Origin: Taeniopygia guttata
Lineage: Eukaryota; Chordata; Aves; Passeriformes; Estrildidae
Reading direction: 5' to 3'
Length of the DNA: 64,000 nucleotides
NCBI RefSeq assembly: GCF_048771995.1
Contig: NC_133043.1
Coordinates: 7,148,501 to 7,212,500 of the forward strand
The notes beneath the pieces are model-generated. The model saw only the letters and a list, made by a program, of their open reading frames with translations, was not told where the DNA came from and did no database searches. Made by a program: the position numbers and the translations under genes. Shown here in pieces: positions 34,757 through 46,739 of the stretch (its first letter is position 1; each line of letters begins with the position of its first letter).

Positions 34757-37700
34757 ATGCTGTGGATGTTGTGTCTCCCAAAGGCATCCCTCTTTCTCCT
34801 GCTTCTCCCGTGCTTCCCTGCCCAGGACGGTACGTACAGCATCGATGCTCTTACATTTCTTACATTTCAATCTTTTCTTTCCTTCTTTCCAAACTTTTCT
34901 AAGCTATGTTTGTCTTAGCCATGCAGCACTCTCTATTTAATTTTTCTTTCCTTGCCTCTGATGTAGCTTCTTTCAGGTATTTCCCATTTGATCTCTCTAT
35001 TCCTCACTATTCATTGCACAAATACTCCCCCTTCAGTTTCTTTGGATATTGGGGTCATTGGAGAACTCCAAGGGTTTAATTCTACATTTGTATGCCTTTG
35101 TTTCTTAAATAGATTGGAGTTGAACCTTCTGCAGCCCTCTTCCTGTATTGAATCTGAGAATCTCTATCCCTGCTATTGTTAAATGCCCCTTTAGAAAGAC
35201 AAGTGTATTTTCTTCCCTTTTCTACCTCTTTTCCTCACTTTTAAATTCCTGACTTATATCTGAAACCCATTATCAGGATACTTTTAGTGAAGTTTGTATT
35301 TTGAGAACTAATAGGATTTTCCTGGGAATCTACAGGGAGAGCTACATTTTCTGTGTCAGTGACAGCAGCCACTTTTTTTGCCAAGGCCTTTGAAGCTTGG
35401 GAAGGTGCTGAGCTGCTCAGGTCACTGGTGCCAGAGCAGCCAAGAAATGACATGTCCAGCATGGGGAGACTGAGGTCCGGTCTTGCAGAGCAGTTCTGTT
35501 GGTGGAGGAGTTGGTTTTGAAACCTTCTTTGATATGCTCAGACCAAGAGGAGCTCTGATATTATATTTTCAATTGCATTTCTTATTTTTAGGTGGAGGAA
35601 ATGAACAGTCCACAGATGTTATCAGTGCTTGGGAAGGAGACTCCATCAACATAATTTGCCCAATGAGTGGTTCACAATATCAAGTGGGGATGTACTTGAG
35701 ACTTATCAGACAGAATATCAATGTGGCATATTTTCCCAAGGAGGAATCTCCATCTGTCAATCCTGCCTTTGCTAATCATGTTGAGTCTTCAAAGGAAGGG
35801 GAGACTCTCAGGACAACCCTGCACAGGTTACAGAAATCTGATTCTGAAATCTACGTATGCTCTGAGTTTTTAAATATCAGTGGCCACCACAAAGAGATAC
35901 ATAGGAAGACAACCATAGTAGTGGTCAAAGGTATTGCAATTCCATCTTTTATGTCATGAATTAGTAAATATAGATCTGTATTTTAAATCAAAGATTGGAA
36001 GAAGGCACAGTGGGAGGGTGAGTCTGACAGAACCTTTTCTGTGTCTGCTCAGGTACAGATTTAAAGGAATGTGTGGGTTTGCTCCCTGAAACAATGAAGA
36101 AAATGCATGAGGTAGTATGGTACCAAAAAAACCTCAAACCATCCTACAAGATTCATTTGTGACTCACTCATTCCAGCTACAGATTTTCACGAGTCACAGG
36201 TTGCTGCAGCTGTTTGGAAACAGTGAAGACCCACAGCTCTTTCCAAAACAACTTGTCCAACCTTTTTAAACATCTAGCAGAGCAAAGAGGGGTTTTTTTT
36301 GGTAGCAGTTGTTTTTGCAAATCTCTTTTTGTTTTACTAATTTGTCTTAAATGACAAACTGATAGTAATTGGGAAGCTGGTGTTAGGCAGAGTCTGCAAG
36401 ACGGGCATGAGTGAGCAGAGGGTTTTTTTCTCTTGTTAGTGGGAAGTTGCTGAATGGGCAGAGTGCTTCTTTTGTCAGGTGGTTCTGGTTGGGGAAATAA
36501 TTTTTCTGTCTTGATTTTTTTTTTTTAATTTTCATTCGAAAAGAGTTGAGTCCACACTATTCTTTGGCAGTTTATTCCTCCACGTACTTGTCCTTCCAAT
36601 GAGACCTTCTAACCTGAGACATCTTTCCCAAAGCTTACAGGATTTTCTTCCTTTCCTGTCCCTGAGGCATGTGAAATTGAATTGATTGCTGATCAGCAAT
36701 AGTCATTTATATCCATGAAGGATTATCATCTCCTCCCTTGGGCTTCTCCTTTCAAACTTCTTTGCTGTGTTTTCTCAATGCATCACATCTTGTTTATTGT
36801 GTATTGCCTCTCCAAATTATTATATTAAGTTGCTTTATAGCCCTGTTTGATTCTGATCCTCTTCTCTGAGATGCTTACAACCTCCCCTTTACAAACCTGA
36901 TAAATCCTGTCCTCACTCCCTTATCCACTTTCATGATAATGTTAAAAGGAACAAGTCCTGTCCTTAGAGGAACTCAGTGGAATGTATTCCCAGCTGGACA
37001 GTGAGTCATTAATGACCACTCCATTCTCACAGACCATTTAAACATTGATGGGACACACACACTGTGTGATTTGATCCAGGCTTCAACTCACTTGAGAAAG
37101 CAGGCAATGATGCATGACTCCAGGACATGCTGATCAAGCTGTATTCCCTTAGAGGAGGTCAGTATTTATAATTTTTAGGTCGATGCAGACCCTTTGCAAA
37201 CAGCTAAACCTGTTGGTCAGTCCTACTTTCAGACCCTGAGGCAGGAAGATATGACAGGGTGTACTGAAACATATCCTTCTTTTCAAAGTCTGTGTGAAGC
37301 ATGTTTAAAAATTCATTTTATCAGCATTTCTATGGTCTCTTCTTTCTGTCTGCTCTGTTCCCTTGTTCCCCAGTTAAAATGCACTGTGTTAAGCATGTGA
37401 TAACCACTAATCTCTCTGTTTTTAGCTAAATCCAGAAGGCCTGTGGAGCAATCACCACTCCATGCCAACCCTGTGCAAGGCCAGTCTGTCAACATCACCT
37501 GCGTGTTGAAAAGTTCTCCTGAAGATGAGAAGTTCTACTTGCTCAGGACTCACGTGCAGCCTGGCACAGTTCTGTCTGTGTCAAAGCTCAACGTGTCAGA
37601 GGTTTCTCCTGCCTTTGGGAATCGCTTGGGGTATTCCAGGGAAGGAAACAGAGCTGTGGTAACTCTGCACAGGCTACAGGAGCAGGACAGTGATATCTAC

Positions 37701-40364
37701 ATCTGTGCCCAGGATGTGAAGGGTTCCCCTCTGCTCTCAGCCAGTGGCACCATGGTGCTGGTTAAAGGTACCACCCTTTTGCTTGTTTAATCATAAATAT
37801 CTATCGTTGTGTCGTGGACAGAAAGCTTTAGGAACTTTAGTCAGGACAGGCAAACCTAGGAGAGTTTGGAGAGTGAGCTCGGGCTCCTTTGTGCCCTGTT
37901 GAGCTCAGACACAGAAACAGACTCTGTGTTTCCACCTGACTTGTACAACCAGAGGGGAATTCAGACCTTGACATGATCCTGCAGCTTAGAAAAAGGAAAA
38001 AAAAAAAAAAAAAGTCAAAACAAGGTAACAAACACTTCATTGTGTGCAATCTGTCAGTTTTAGGATATGGATAAGTACTTTCAGCACCAATTCTTTAACC
38101 TTAGCATGACATAAACGGCTTTTAGAAACCATTCCCTCTGGCAAGTCTTGTGTTAAATAGATCACAGTGAGGAGCACAAAATTCCTCAGGCATTTGCTTC
38201 AAGCACCACAGACCACAACAGAGATGCTCTCACATACCCTTGTTACACACTGAGCACTCTATGAGTGTGTGCTGCAAAGAGGGGGTTTAATTTTTCTGTC
38301 CTCCAAATAGGGGGTTTGATTTTACTGTGTTCCAAAGAGGAGGTTTCATTTTTCTCTGCTCCAAAGATGAGTTTTTACTTTTCTGTGCTCCACAGATGAG
38401 TTTTTTATTTTCCTGCTGGACTGTGCTGTAGCCATTTGCTAAGCTGAAGTCAGAGCCAGCAAGAGAGTGCTTGATTTTGGTCTTACTGGTGGATTTAACC
38501 CTATGCACTGGGCTTTGTAAAATAAGGTTTACAAAGGCCCTGAGAGTTGCAAAGGATTTTCCTGCAGTCTGAAAAAGCACCTGTGGTCCTGTTTTGTGCC
38601 ACCACCCACAGCTGGGGCAACAACTCGGTAAAGTGAGGTGGGGGAAATGGCAGTAGCCCAACAAAGCAGGGGTGTGATTATTAATTAATTGTGTTAGATT
38701 GTTAATTAGTGTGTTATTCATATATGGATTAATTGAGGTTTCAGAGAGTTGAAAGCCTTTCCACCAGCATTATTCTGCTCAGTGCATTTCATACCACAGC
38801 ATCCTCCTGCTTCTGTCTGCACCTCTCACCAGCCTGGCTCTTGGATAATTCAGAGCCTCAGGGTTGCAGCAACACTGCAGGAAATATTTTTTGCTCCCAT
38901 AAATAGTGTGTGGAAGCTGCCTTTGTGCAATGCTCCTTGCTGAGCCACCAGCAGCCACCCCCAGACTCTGAAAGAGCACAGGGAATGCCAGTGAGAATAC
39001 TAATGGCATGTCAGCTACTACTGTAGCTGTCAATATCTGAATTTTTAGTTAAATTACTGTAAAATTACTGTAAAATTACTTTTTTCAGAATAAAAATAAA
39101 ATTCTGTGGCAAATAGATCTGTAGAAAATTCTCAAAACCTGACAGAAGATTCACATGGTGTGCATCTGTATGCAAACCTTGAGATAAGAAATGCTGAGTT
39201 AGAAATGCCATGGAATAGGACAGACATTGTTGAGAGAGAAATAGAAATAGAAACAAGTTTCCAAGGATGGCCTTGCAAAAAAGACTGGATACTTTGGAGA
39301 AATAGAACTAAGAAAGATGCATTGGAGTAGGACCCATGAGGCGTAATTTTAGATTATTTGCTTTAAGGTATTTATAGGATGGTTTGGTAAAAGTTGATAG
39401 GGTAAGAAACACTTATAGTGTATTGTAACTGGGAAATAATTGGCTTCTGATTGTGATGGTGTGAATTATAACATCTGCATTGTCCCACCCTTCAAATGAG
39501 ACTGAAAGTGGAATAAAAGTTTTTAAAACACCTTCAGTTACCCCATGTCTGGGTCAGAAAAGAACTTAATCTGACAAAATTCTGCCTTTTTGTATTTATA
39601 ATAATGCTGCTGTAATTTTAAATGCAGAAGTGGAGCAGGCATGTGAGAAGAGCTCCTGGGATTTGTATGTCCTTGTCACAGTGGTGGCTCTGCTGTTCTG
39701 TGCCCTGGTGTGCTGCACCTTGTACCGTGTGGATGTAAGTACAGTCACCAAAGCAAAATTTGGGCAAACTGATATTATTTTTAAATAGTACCTGAGTCAA
39801 GCAAACATCTGATAAACCTAAGGAATTGTGGCTTCCTATTGCTCTCCTATTTGCCCTTGTTTAATATCTTCCAGCTGTAAACTCTTGGCAGCTAACACAG
39901 TGTCTTACACTTCCGTAACCCTGTATAAATGAGATATTTATTGTGTTTTGATAACAAACCTCGAGTGAGCTGTGTGGTTGACACAGCCATGTGTTTTGCC
40001 GTGTATCCCTGAACAAAGCCCCTCACTGTTCTGCTTTGCTTGCTGTTTTAAAAAAATTTTTGTGAATTGGGACTGGAGCTGTACATAGCAAGCTTGTAAG
40101 AGATGTAACTAGGAGGGGGACATGAGGGCAAGAAAAACTCATAAAATAGTCTGAAAGTAGTGCTGGGAGAAAAAAATTGGCCCTTTTTCAGAAAAAAAAA
40201 ATCAAATTTTTTCCTTCACTGGGATTATTTTCTTGGTTTGGCAGGTGAAGAAATATTTCCAGAGGAAAAAGCCCAATGTGGTAAATGTGGTGTATGAAGA
40301 CATGTCCTACAACTCCAGACGGAGCACGCTGGTCAGAAGCAACACCTATTCCAGAGGTGGATGA
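34757..40364 (+). CDS. CD7: CD7 antigen, with two Ig-V domains
   Basis: Five exons: 34757-34829, 35592-35930, 37426-37767, 39628-39734 and 40245-40364 (981 nt, 326 residues plus TGA). Residues 1-22 are a leader (ASLFLLLLPCFPAQ). V1 spans about 25-137 (Cys47, Cys114) and V2 about 138-251 (Cys163, Cys231). Both lack the usual C-strand Trp and share the F-strand motif TLHRLQ..DS.IY.C; V2 begins PVEQSP...SVNITC, close to the start of mature human CD7. The transmembrane helix is about 264-284. The tail has NVVYEDMS with YEDM at 304-307, nearly identical to the human CD7 tail (VVYEDMS), which binds the p85 subunit of PI3-kinase. CD7 is a T- and NK-cell surface costimulatory receptor. Human CD7 has a single V domain and a proline-rich stalk; this one has two V domains and almost no stalk. 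Leader and V exons end in phase 1; the transmembrane exon ends in phase 0. Intron 3 carries a sense solo LTR. No damage is seen. Confidence 0.92.
36880..37085 (-). repeat. possible ancient CR1-like fragment in CD7 intron 2
   Basis: Resembles, on the + strand, the reversed CR1 coding segment (CAAGTCCTGTCCTTAGAGGA; CCAGCTGGACAGTGAGTC; GACCACTCCATTCTCACAG). Highly diverged, so the assignment is weak. Confidence 0.35.
38275..38419 (+). repeat. five 29-bp tandem units in CD7 intron 3
   Basis: Units begin CAAAGAGGGGGTTT, CAAATAGGGGGTTT, CAAAGAGGAGGTTT, CAAAGATGAGTTTT and CACAGATGAGTTTT, each 29 bp and ending CTGTGCTC or similar. The gradual change along the array suggests stepwise duplication. Confidence 0.8.
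39105..39576 (+). mobile_element. solo LTR of an endogenous retrovirus inside CD7 intron 3
   Basis: A 472-bp element with TGTGGCAAAT at its left end and CTGACA at its right end, flanked by the exact hexamer AAATTC at 39099-39104 and 39577-39582. A 6-bp duplication fits an ERVK-type element. It carries a + strand AATAAA (GTGGAATAAAAG) near 39512, in the same direction as CD7. No internal region. It ends about 50 bp before the transmembrane exon of CD7. It looks whole as an LTR. Confidence 0.78.
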
Positions 40365-40495
40365 ACTTCTGCCAGCTGGACCATTCCCTCACAGCCAGCT
40401 CTGAGAGCTGCTTTAACCACCTGAACTGAAGTTGCTATCACCTACCTTCTTCAGTGGGTAGAAAATCTTCATTTCCAAGGCTGTTTCTACTTTTT

Positions 40496-40527
40496 TTAAT
40501 TTTTTTTTTTTTTTTTTTTTTTTTTTT
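40496..40527. repeat. poly(T) run
   Basis: About 32 nt, almost pure T, in the CD7 3' flank or UTR. Confidence 0.9.
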
Positions 40528-41020
40528 GTAATGTACAGAAAATGTAGCAAAAAATACCCTGGACAGTGTATGCAGTTCAGTGTGAAAAAGCAGCATTTTG
40601 GGGTTAAATGCAACATATGGGCTCGTTTCTTTGCTAAATAATCCTTTCTAGGATGGGGAGGTCTGGTTCTGAGCATTGCTAAATCTCAGGAAGACCACAC
40701 AGGTCTGATCAATAATTTGCCATGGATCCACACAGGTATGGATTCCAGTTCTCTCGGGGACCCTTGCCCAAGAGCTCAGGCAGCTAAAACTACTCAGGAG
40801 TTACAGCAGGGAAATCTATTTTGCAGAAACTTCAGAAACGCGGCAGGGTGAAATGCTGGATCCATGTGGGCTCACCTGCTCCAAGGCCATGATGGTCCCA
40901 CAAAAAAAAAAAAACTCAAGTCTAGATTTTAGTTTATTGCCTCTGTCAGAGCTACTCATGGGACTGATGGGGTCTTGATGTGGCTAAGGGACTAAATTTG
41001 GGTCCTGGTGGCCTCCTGGG

Positions 41021-42014
41021 TGTCTTGGTTTGAACAGAGAGGTGTCTGCTAAGGAGGGCAGGAGCCTCCCTTGAAATGGAAATTGCAAACCTCCTCCCTC
41101 AGAATTATTATACATTTAAAAGATGCTCTCAGGCAAAGGTATGGGAGTAGGAATAACAGTTCTTTACTAGGAAAATATTAAAAAATGCAATTATACCGAA
41201 AAGAAAACAAACCAGTGACAGAGTCAGAAATGCCCTGTCCCCTGTAGGTCAGGGACGTGGCAGCAGCCCCATCCCAGGGTGGCTCAGCCCTCCTGCAGTG
41301 CCAGCTGTGCTTCTGCTGGAGCAGGATCCTGCACAAGGGGGGAGTTTTCCTCTGGAGCTCCAGGGCTGGGGGAGATGGGCCTGGGCTCCTCTGGGAATGC
41401 AGTGGGAAGAAAGCTGCTCCTCTGGGAATGCAGTGGGAAGAAAGCTGCTCCTCTGGGAATGCAGTGGGGAAGAAAGCTGCTCCTCTGGGAATGCAGTGGG
41501 AAGGAAGCTGCTCCTCTGGGAATGCAGTGGGGAGAAAGCTGCTCCTCTGGGAATGCAGTGGGAAGAAAGCTGCTCCTCTGGGAATGCAGTGGAAGAAAGC
41601 TGCTCCTCTGGGAATGCAGTGGGAAGAAAGCTGCTCCTCTGGGAATGCAGGGGGGAAGAAAGCTGCTCCTCTGGGAATGCAGTGGGAAGAAAGCTGCTCC
41701 TCTGGGAATGCAGGGGGGAAGAAAGCTGCTCCTCTGGGAATGCAGGGGGCAAAGGCTGCTGTGCTGTTCCCAGGTCAGATTGGATCCAGGTAGGAATGTT
41801 TGGCTCCTCCCCTGGGCACAGCATCTCCCCATGGATGATGGAATTTTCTCAGCCATGCAGGGACACTCAGTGGCCATGGACAGCAGAGATCTCCTGGAGG
41901 GAGGGTTGGGTGTGGGAGAGATAAAGCAAACTGCCCAGTGAACAGCAGATACCTGCCCCAGCTCTGACAGATGGGAATAGGATACCCCCATTTCCAACCT
42001 AAGACTCTGGGACA
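41021..42014 (-). mobile_element. solo LTR with an internal minisatellite, reverse orientation
   Basis: Starts TGTCTTGGTTTGAACAG and ends CTAAGACTCTGGGACA on the + strand. Same family as 18913-19560. It is about 1 kb, roughly 350 bp longer than that copy, and almost all of the excess is the tandem array at 41386-41760. Target-site duplication not clear. No internal region. Confidence 0.75.
41386..41760 (+). repeat. 31-bp minisatellite, 12 copies, inside an LTR
   Basis: CTCCTCTGGGAATGCAG followed by TGGGAAGAAAGCTG recurs 12 times with unit lengths of 30-32 bp (starts at 41386, 41416, 41448, 41480, 41511, 41542, 41573, 41603, 41634, 41666, 41697 and 41729). Units are nearly identical, so expansion is recent. 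Long open frames across it on both strands are by-products of the repeat. Confidence 0.95.
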
Positions 42015-42792
42015 GCAGATATGTTTGTGATGTGCTGGATGAGTTTCTCCAACCCAGTGACTCCACACTGTACAACACAAGGTGAAATAATCCAGGGTGA
42101 AGTAAAGCAAATGCCTGCGTTCCAACCTGGGCATGATCTAAAACCCCTTCTTATCAAAGGGATTTATCAAAACTCACCTCAGGCAAGAAGAGGCTAAATT
42201 TGGTTTGGTAACAGCTTCTGGAAGAGGTGGCTGTGGGGAGCTGGGTCAAGGAAGGGCTCAGCCTCCTCCAGGGGTGTTTTTGGTCCTGCAGAGTTGGGGC
42301 CACTGTGGAAAGTCAACAATCTTCCACAGAGGAATGCTGAATTGCCTTGGTACAGGGCAGGGCTGATGGGGGTGGGCTCTGGCTGCTGAGGACAGGCTGG
42401 GACTGGAGTTTCTCTCTATCGGTGTAATTGTTTATTTTTTTTTAAGGGATTAGGGTCAGTTTGTCTTTGATGAGTGCATAGCTGGAGCAGAGCCAGGCAC
42501 AAAGGATAATTCCTCTCCAGAGCTGAGTTCTGATAAGATCCCAGCATGCCAAGACAATCCTGCCCCTCAGGAGACCATATTTCCCTCCAGATATTGCTCA
42601 TGAAATGCCATGCACCAGAGCTGAGGGAGAAATCCCCTCACTGTGAGGGGTGAATGGTGCAGGTTCATCTTGTGAGCAAATAGGTGTTGTCTTCACATGG
42701 CCAGACCTGGATAAATTGTGTCTGTGTTGGGGTTTTGTACAGTTCCTCAATATTTTCATACATATATTAAAACCTTTTTCATATATCTTGCA

Positions 42793-42798
42793 AATAAA
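42793..42798 (+). terminator. possible distal poly(A) signal of CD7
   Basis: AATAAA is followed after about 25 nt by a strongly GT-rich stretch (GTGTTTTGTTGTGTTTTG), the layout of a working cleavage site. No AATAAA was seen sooner after the CD7 stop, so the 3' UTR may run 2.4 kb and include the LTR. Inference only. Confidence 0.35.
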
Positions 42799-42849
42799 TG
42801 AGTTTTTCTTTTAGTGTTTTGTTGTGTTTTGTTGTTTTTTTGTAATAGT

Positions 42850-45800
42850 GATTCAAGGCTTTTTGAAAGTTCTGTATAAACTGCCCCAGCAGCATCCCAC
42901 TAGACAGCATAATAACAGTTTTCCACTTTAATCACAAAATCTGCAAGTGAGGTTTTTCTTTTTAAAACCAATCACTGAAGAAAAGAACCCTTCAGACCCT
43001 GTGAATTCCAGGTCTCATTGCCCAAACTTTTCTTGAATTCTGCTAGACTTGGTGCTGGGCCAGTTCTGGCTTTGTCCCTGGAAAAGCCCAGCTCAGGGGT
43101 GGGTAAAGAGCTGAGGAAGAACCAACAAATCAGGTACCAATCTAGGAACCGAGATGTTCATTTTCAACTACCTTTCATCACATTTTCAGTTTTGGAACAA
43201 GATGCAGGTTTAGTCAAAAAGGGGCAAAAGCCCTGAGAGGCAGCATAGGGAGGTTGACAATGAATAAAGTGACATTTGAGATCAGCTTTCTGATGTGAAA
43301 CCATGACCACAATGGTGAAAAAAAAGAAAAAAGCTGTGAAAGGGAGCCATAGTAGAGGTTTGTTTTTTTGTTTTTTTTTTTTGGTGGTTTGGTGCAAACA
43401 AATTTTTAAAAAAAATAAGTAACACCTTTCTGAGGAAAATGACATGCACTGAGCCATTTCATAAGCACCACAATTAACCCAAGCAGTGGTGAATGAACTG
43501 CTGGGGAATTTAGCTCCAGAGTGTCAGGGAATAATTGGGGATTTAATAAAATAAATTTTATTTTAAATAAAGAGGGCTGGAGCATTCTGAAGATGCAGAG
43601 TTGTCTCAGATCTTAACTGGAAAACAGAAAAACTGAAATTTTCACCCCCAGACTTGCAGACAGAATTGCTCTGGGCTAACTCTGTTGCTCTTGCTTCTTT
43701 TTCTGTCTTGTCTCAGCCTCTGGAGAGGGAGATGATTTTCAAGGAGAGGTGGGAAGTGCAGTTCTGAGGCTGGGATGGGACCTGCACCACTGAGAGCATT
43801 TAGTTTCTTTTTGAATGCTTTGTAACCCTCAACTTGCATTATATTAGCAGTCAGCTACAGTCAATTTGAAAATATGCAGGGGTTTTTTTTTGGTTCACAG
43901 ATTTGGTTTTCTCACAGCTTTGAGGTGCTGAAAATGCTTCTTTGGTGCTACTTCTTTAATGTGACATATTTGATTAATTTGCTCCTGCACTAGTTAATGA
44001 GTTATTTTACTGCTTGTTGTATAAATTTAACAGTATTTATGTTGTTTTGCATGGTTTTTAAAACTATTTCAATTCCTTCAGGAATTACTGGTTACTGGCT
44101 TTGTGCAACATGCAAGAAATATTTCCAAGTTAATTTGGAGTCTCAACAGGTTTTAACTTACTTTTTAGAAAATCAATACATTACTCATCATGCATTACTC
44201 TCTCAGATAGCCAGAGCACTCTGCCTTGTCTACAAGAATCTCACATAATTTTTTCATTTAAGAACTGGAAATAAAGCAACCAACCTAAATACTGACTAAA
44301 GGGAACAAACCATTTTGTCCTAACACTAAAATTTTTCATTGTTGTCACAATCTGTGTGGTACAAATAGATTATCTGTCCAATTGATGAGAGGTGACTCCA
44401 TTCTGTGTAATTAACTGCTGGTAGGGCTGGAAGAACTCTCTGGATAGTGCTAATTTCTGTGTAACTACTTCACAAAAACCATTATTTTGCTTTTGGGTGA
44501 CTGACATGTGTCTGAAACTCTCCCTGGAGAACAAGTTCATGGCCCCAGAGATTTTCAGCTGAGGTTTTAGAAATGCTCTGCTACACTCCTGTGCTTTCTG
44601 TCTGTAATGGGAATAATGTCTGAACACTGCACATACCAAGTGGAAGATGATCTCTCATTCCTTCTTACTGAATTAGTATCAGTAATTAGTAATTAATAAC
44701 TCTCTAGGAAAGCCTTTAAGTTCATCCCTCTCTGCAGTTCATGACACCCTGAGACATTTGGTCCATCTGCTCTTAGCAGAATCACAGAAGTTATAAAAGC
44801 TTATTCTGGGGGTCGTTGTAAGTGATGCTTTACCAATGGTAGTAATCATTTCATCCTCAGATGGTGGAATTTATCACCCTGCTCTGGTAGGACAGAAAAA
44901 AAAGAGACATTTGCTTTGTGGGTCTCTCTCCCCACACGTTATTGCCTTACAGCTCAGGGCAAGTCTTCTAAGAAGTCACTAAGACCACTTTACTGTGGGT
45001 GGTTTCCACTTGTGTTGTATTCTCTCTGCTCAAAGAAATTTGCTGCAGGCTTGTGGGTGAGTGACATTTAAAGTCCCAATGCAGAGAAGCCATTTTGCAC
45101 AAATGCTCGTGATTTCTGAGAAATAAGATTATTGAAAGAACTCTGTAATATTGTTGTGGATTTCTCTGTTACCCTCACTTTCATACTTTCTAATGCTCAC
45201 TCTGGAAGCTTCTCTGGGAAGTCTCCTCAAATAGATGGCAGCTGGTGCCTAAACTCTAACAGCTTTCGAACACAAAACTCTTTATTTAATTAAAAAACCC
45301 CAACTCTGAACAGTTCAAGATTTCAGAAGAGAAATCAAGCATTTGTGTGTACTCACTGCAGGTAAAGAAATAATGGTTCCTAATGACTTTCAAGGCTAAA
45401 ATTAAAAACAGTCTTTTCACACAGAGCATACACAGAAAGCCATGTAGTCCTTCTTGCAAGGATGTTTTGGAAATAAAGTTGTAGCATGGATAAATAGCTC
45501 ATTATATTTCTGTCCTAGCCAAAAGAAGAAATAGAGGAGAATTCCTAGCAGGTTTAGAACTCACAGAAAAACTCAAATGAACAGCCCAAACTGAGGCTTT
45601 GTAACTTTTAGACTTGCCCAGGGTTAGGTGAAGCAGGAGGGATCCATCACTGAAAGGATGGCTGTTGTCCTCCTGGTGCTTTTGTGAATAAATCTCACCG
45701 TGGTGGTCATGGTGAGCTTGCAAATTGTCTGAGTGGGCTTGGCTGGAGGCAGAGAAGGGCACTTCTTCCAGTGCCTCTTATTCCTGATGCTCAGACCTGG

Positions 45801-46739
45801 GGGCACCACTTGGGTCAAACAAAAGAGAGGCAGAAATACCCATGATAAAAAGAATTACATTCCTTAATAACGTGTTTTCTGCAGCTGGGCTGCTCTCACA
45901 TCTCAAGAAAAAAAGTCGTGGTTTTTGTGGTGGAGACAGCGAAGCCTGCCTGCTGCAGAGGGGCCTGGGGTGTTATTTATGTTCAGAAGTGCTAAAGGGG
46001 GGGCTGCTCTATGGTCTGGCCTGTCCCCAAGCTGAGACAAGGACCTGTGAGCATGTTCTGGCAGGAGCCTGTGGTTGCTGTGTGCTCAGCAGGGCTGGGG
46101 CAGCATTTCTGCAGAGCATCACCCCTGAAAGCAGCCACCTGCCAGTGCCCGGGGTCCCTCGCTGCCACTGTCACTGTCACTGTCACAGTGAAAATTTGCC
46201 AAATGCAATTAAACTTCCTCTGGTCCCAAACAGTCTTTGGCTGGGGCTGACCCTGCTGCTTTGCGTTCAGCTTTTCAGATTTTTAATTTCTTTTAGCAAA
46301 TTTTCACCATTTCTGGCTTGTAGAGGAAGAAAACCCTGAAGCAGTTAATTCCCTGATAATGAACAGATGGATAATTCAATTATGGTATTTTGCAAGTTCC
46401 CTTGCTAGGAGGAATCCTGCCTGGGAAAGGCAGGATTTGCTGGCTCTCTGAGGAGCTTTGGGGTTGTTTCTGTAGTTCTTAGCAAAAATCCTTCTCACTT
46501 CTTCTACTTGTGTTGGTGTCTGCTGCAGTTATGTTTTTGCATTAGCAAATCTTGCTTTGGATTAGCAAACACATTTAAAAAAAAAATATGAGCTGGGCAA
46601 ATGCTTGTAATGCTGGGTAGTTAGAGCAGGTTGAATGATTTGATCTGAAGAAAAGGAAAACTCAGAGCAGTGCTCATTTTAAATCACAGGAAAGGACAGT
46701 GGCTTTCATTGCTGGCAGGGCTTTCATGGCAGGGCTGCA
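42850..46739. other. intergenic, nothing recognised
   Basis: Small open frames, including a 165-codon one at 45842-46339, lack recognisable domains. Short poly(A) and poly(T) runs occur at 43320-43415. A (CACTGT)n-like patch sits at 46165-46190. Confidence 0.4.

Noticed and set aside
41249-42078. Long open frames of 178-264 codons on both strands with repeated LLLWECSGKKAAPLGMQ-type peptides
   Set aside because: They run through the 31-bp minisatellite of a solo LTR and are open in several frames at once, which is a property of the repeat and not of a gene.
45842-46339. 165-codon + strand frame rich in Cys
   Set aside because: The Cys run comes from a short CACTGT-type repeat and the rest has no resemblance to a known protein.
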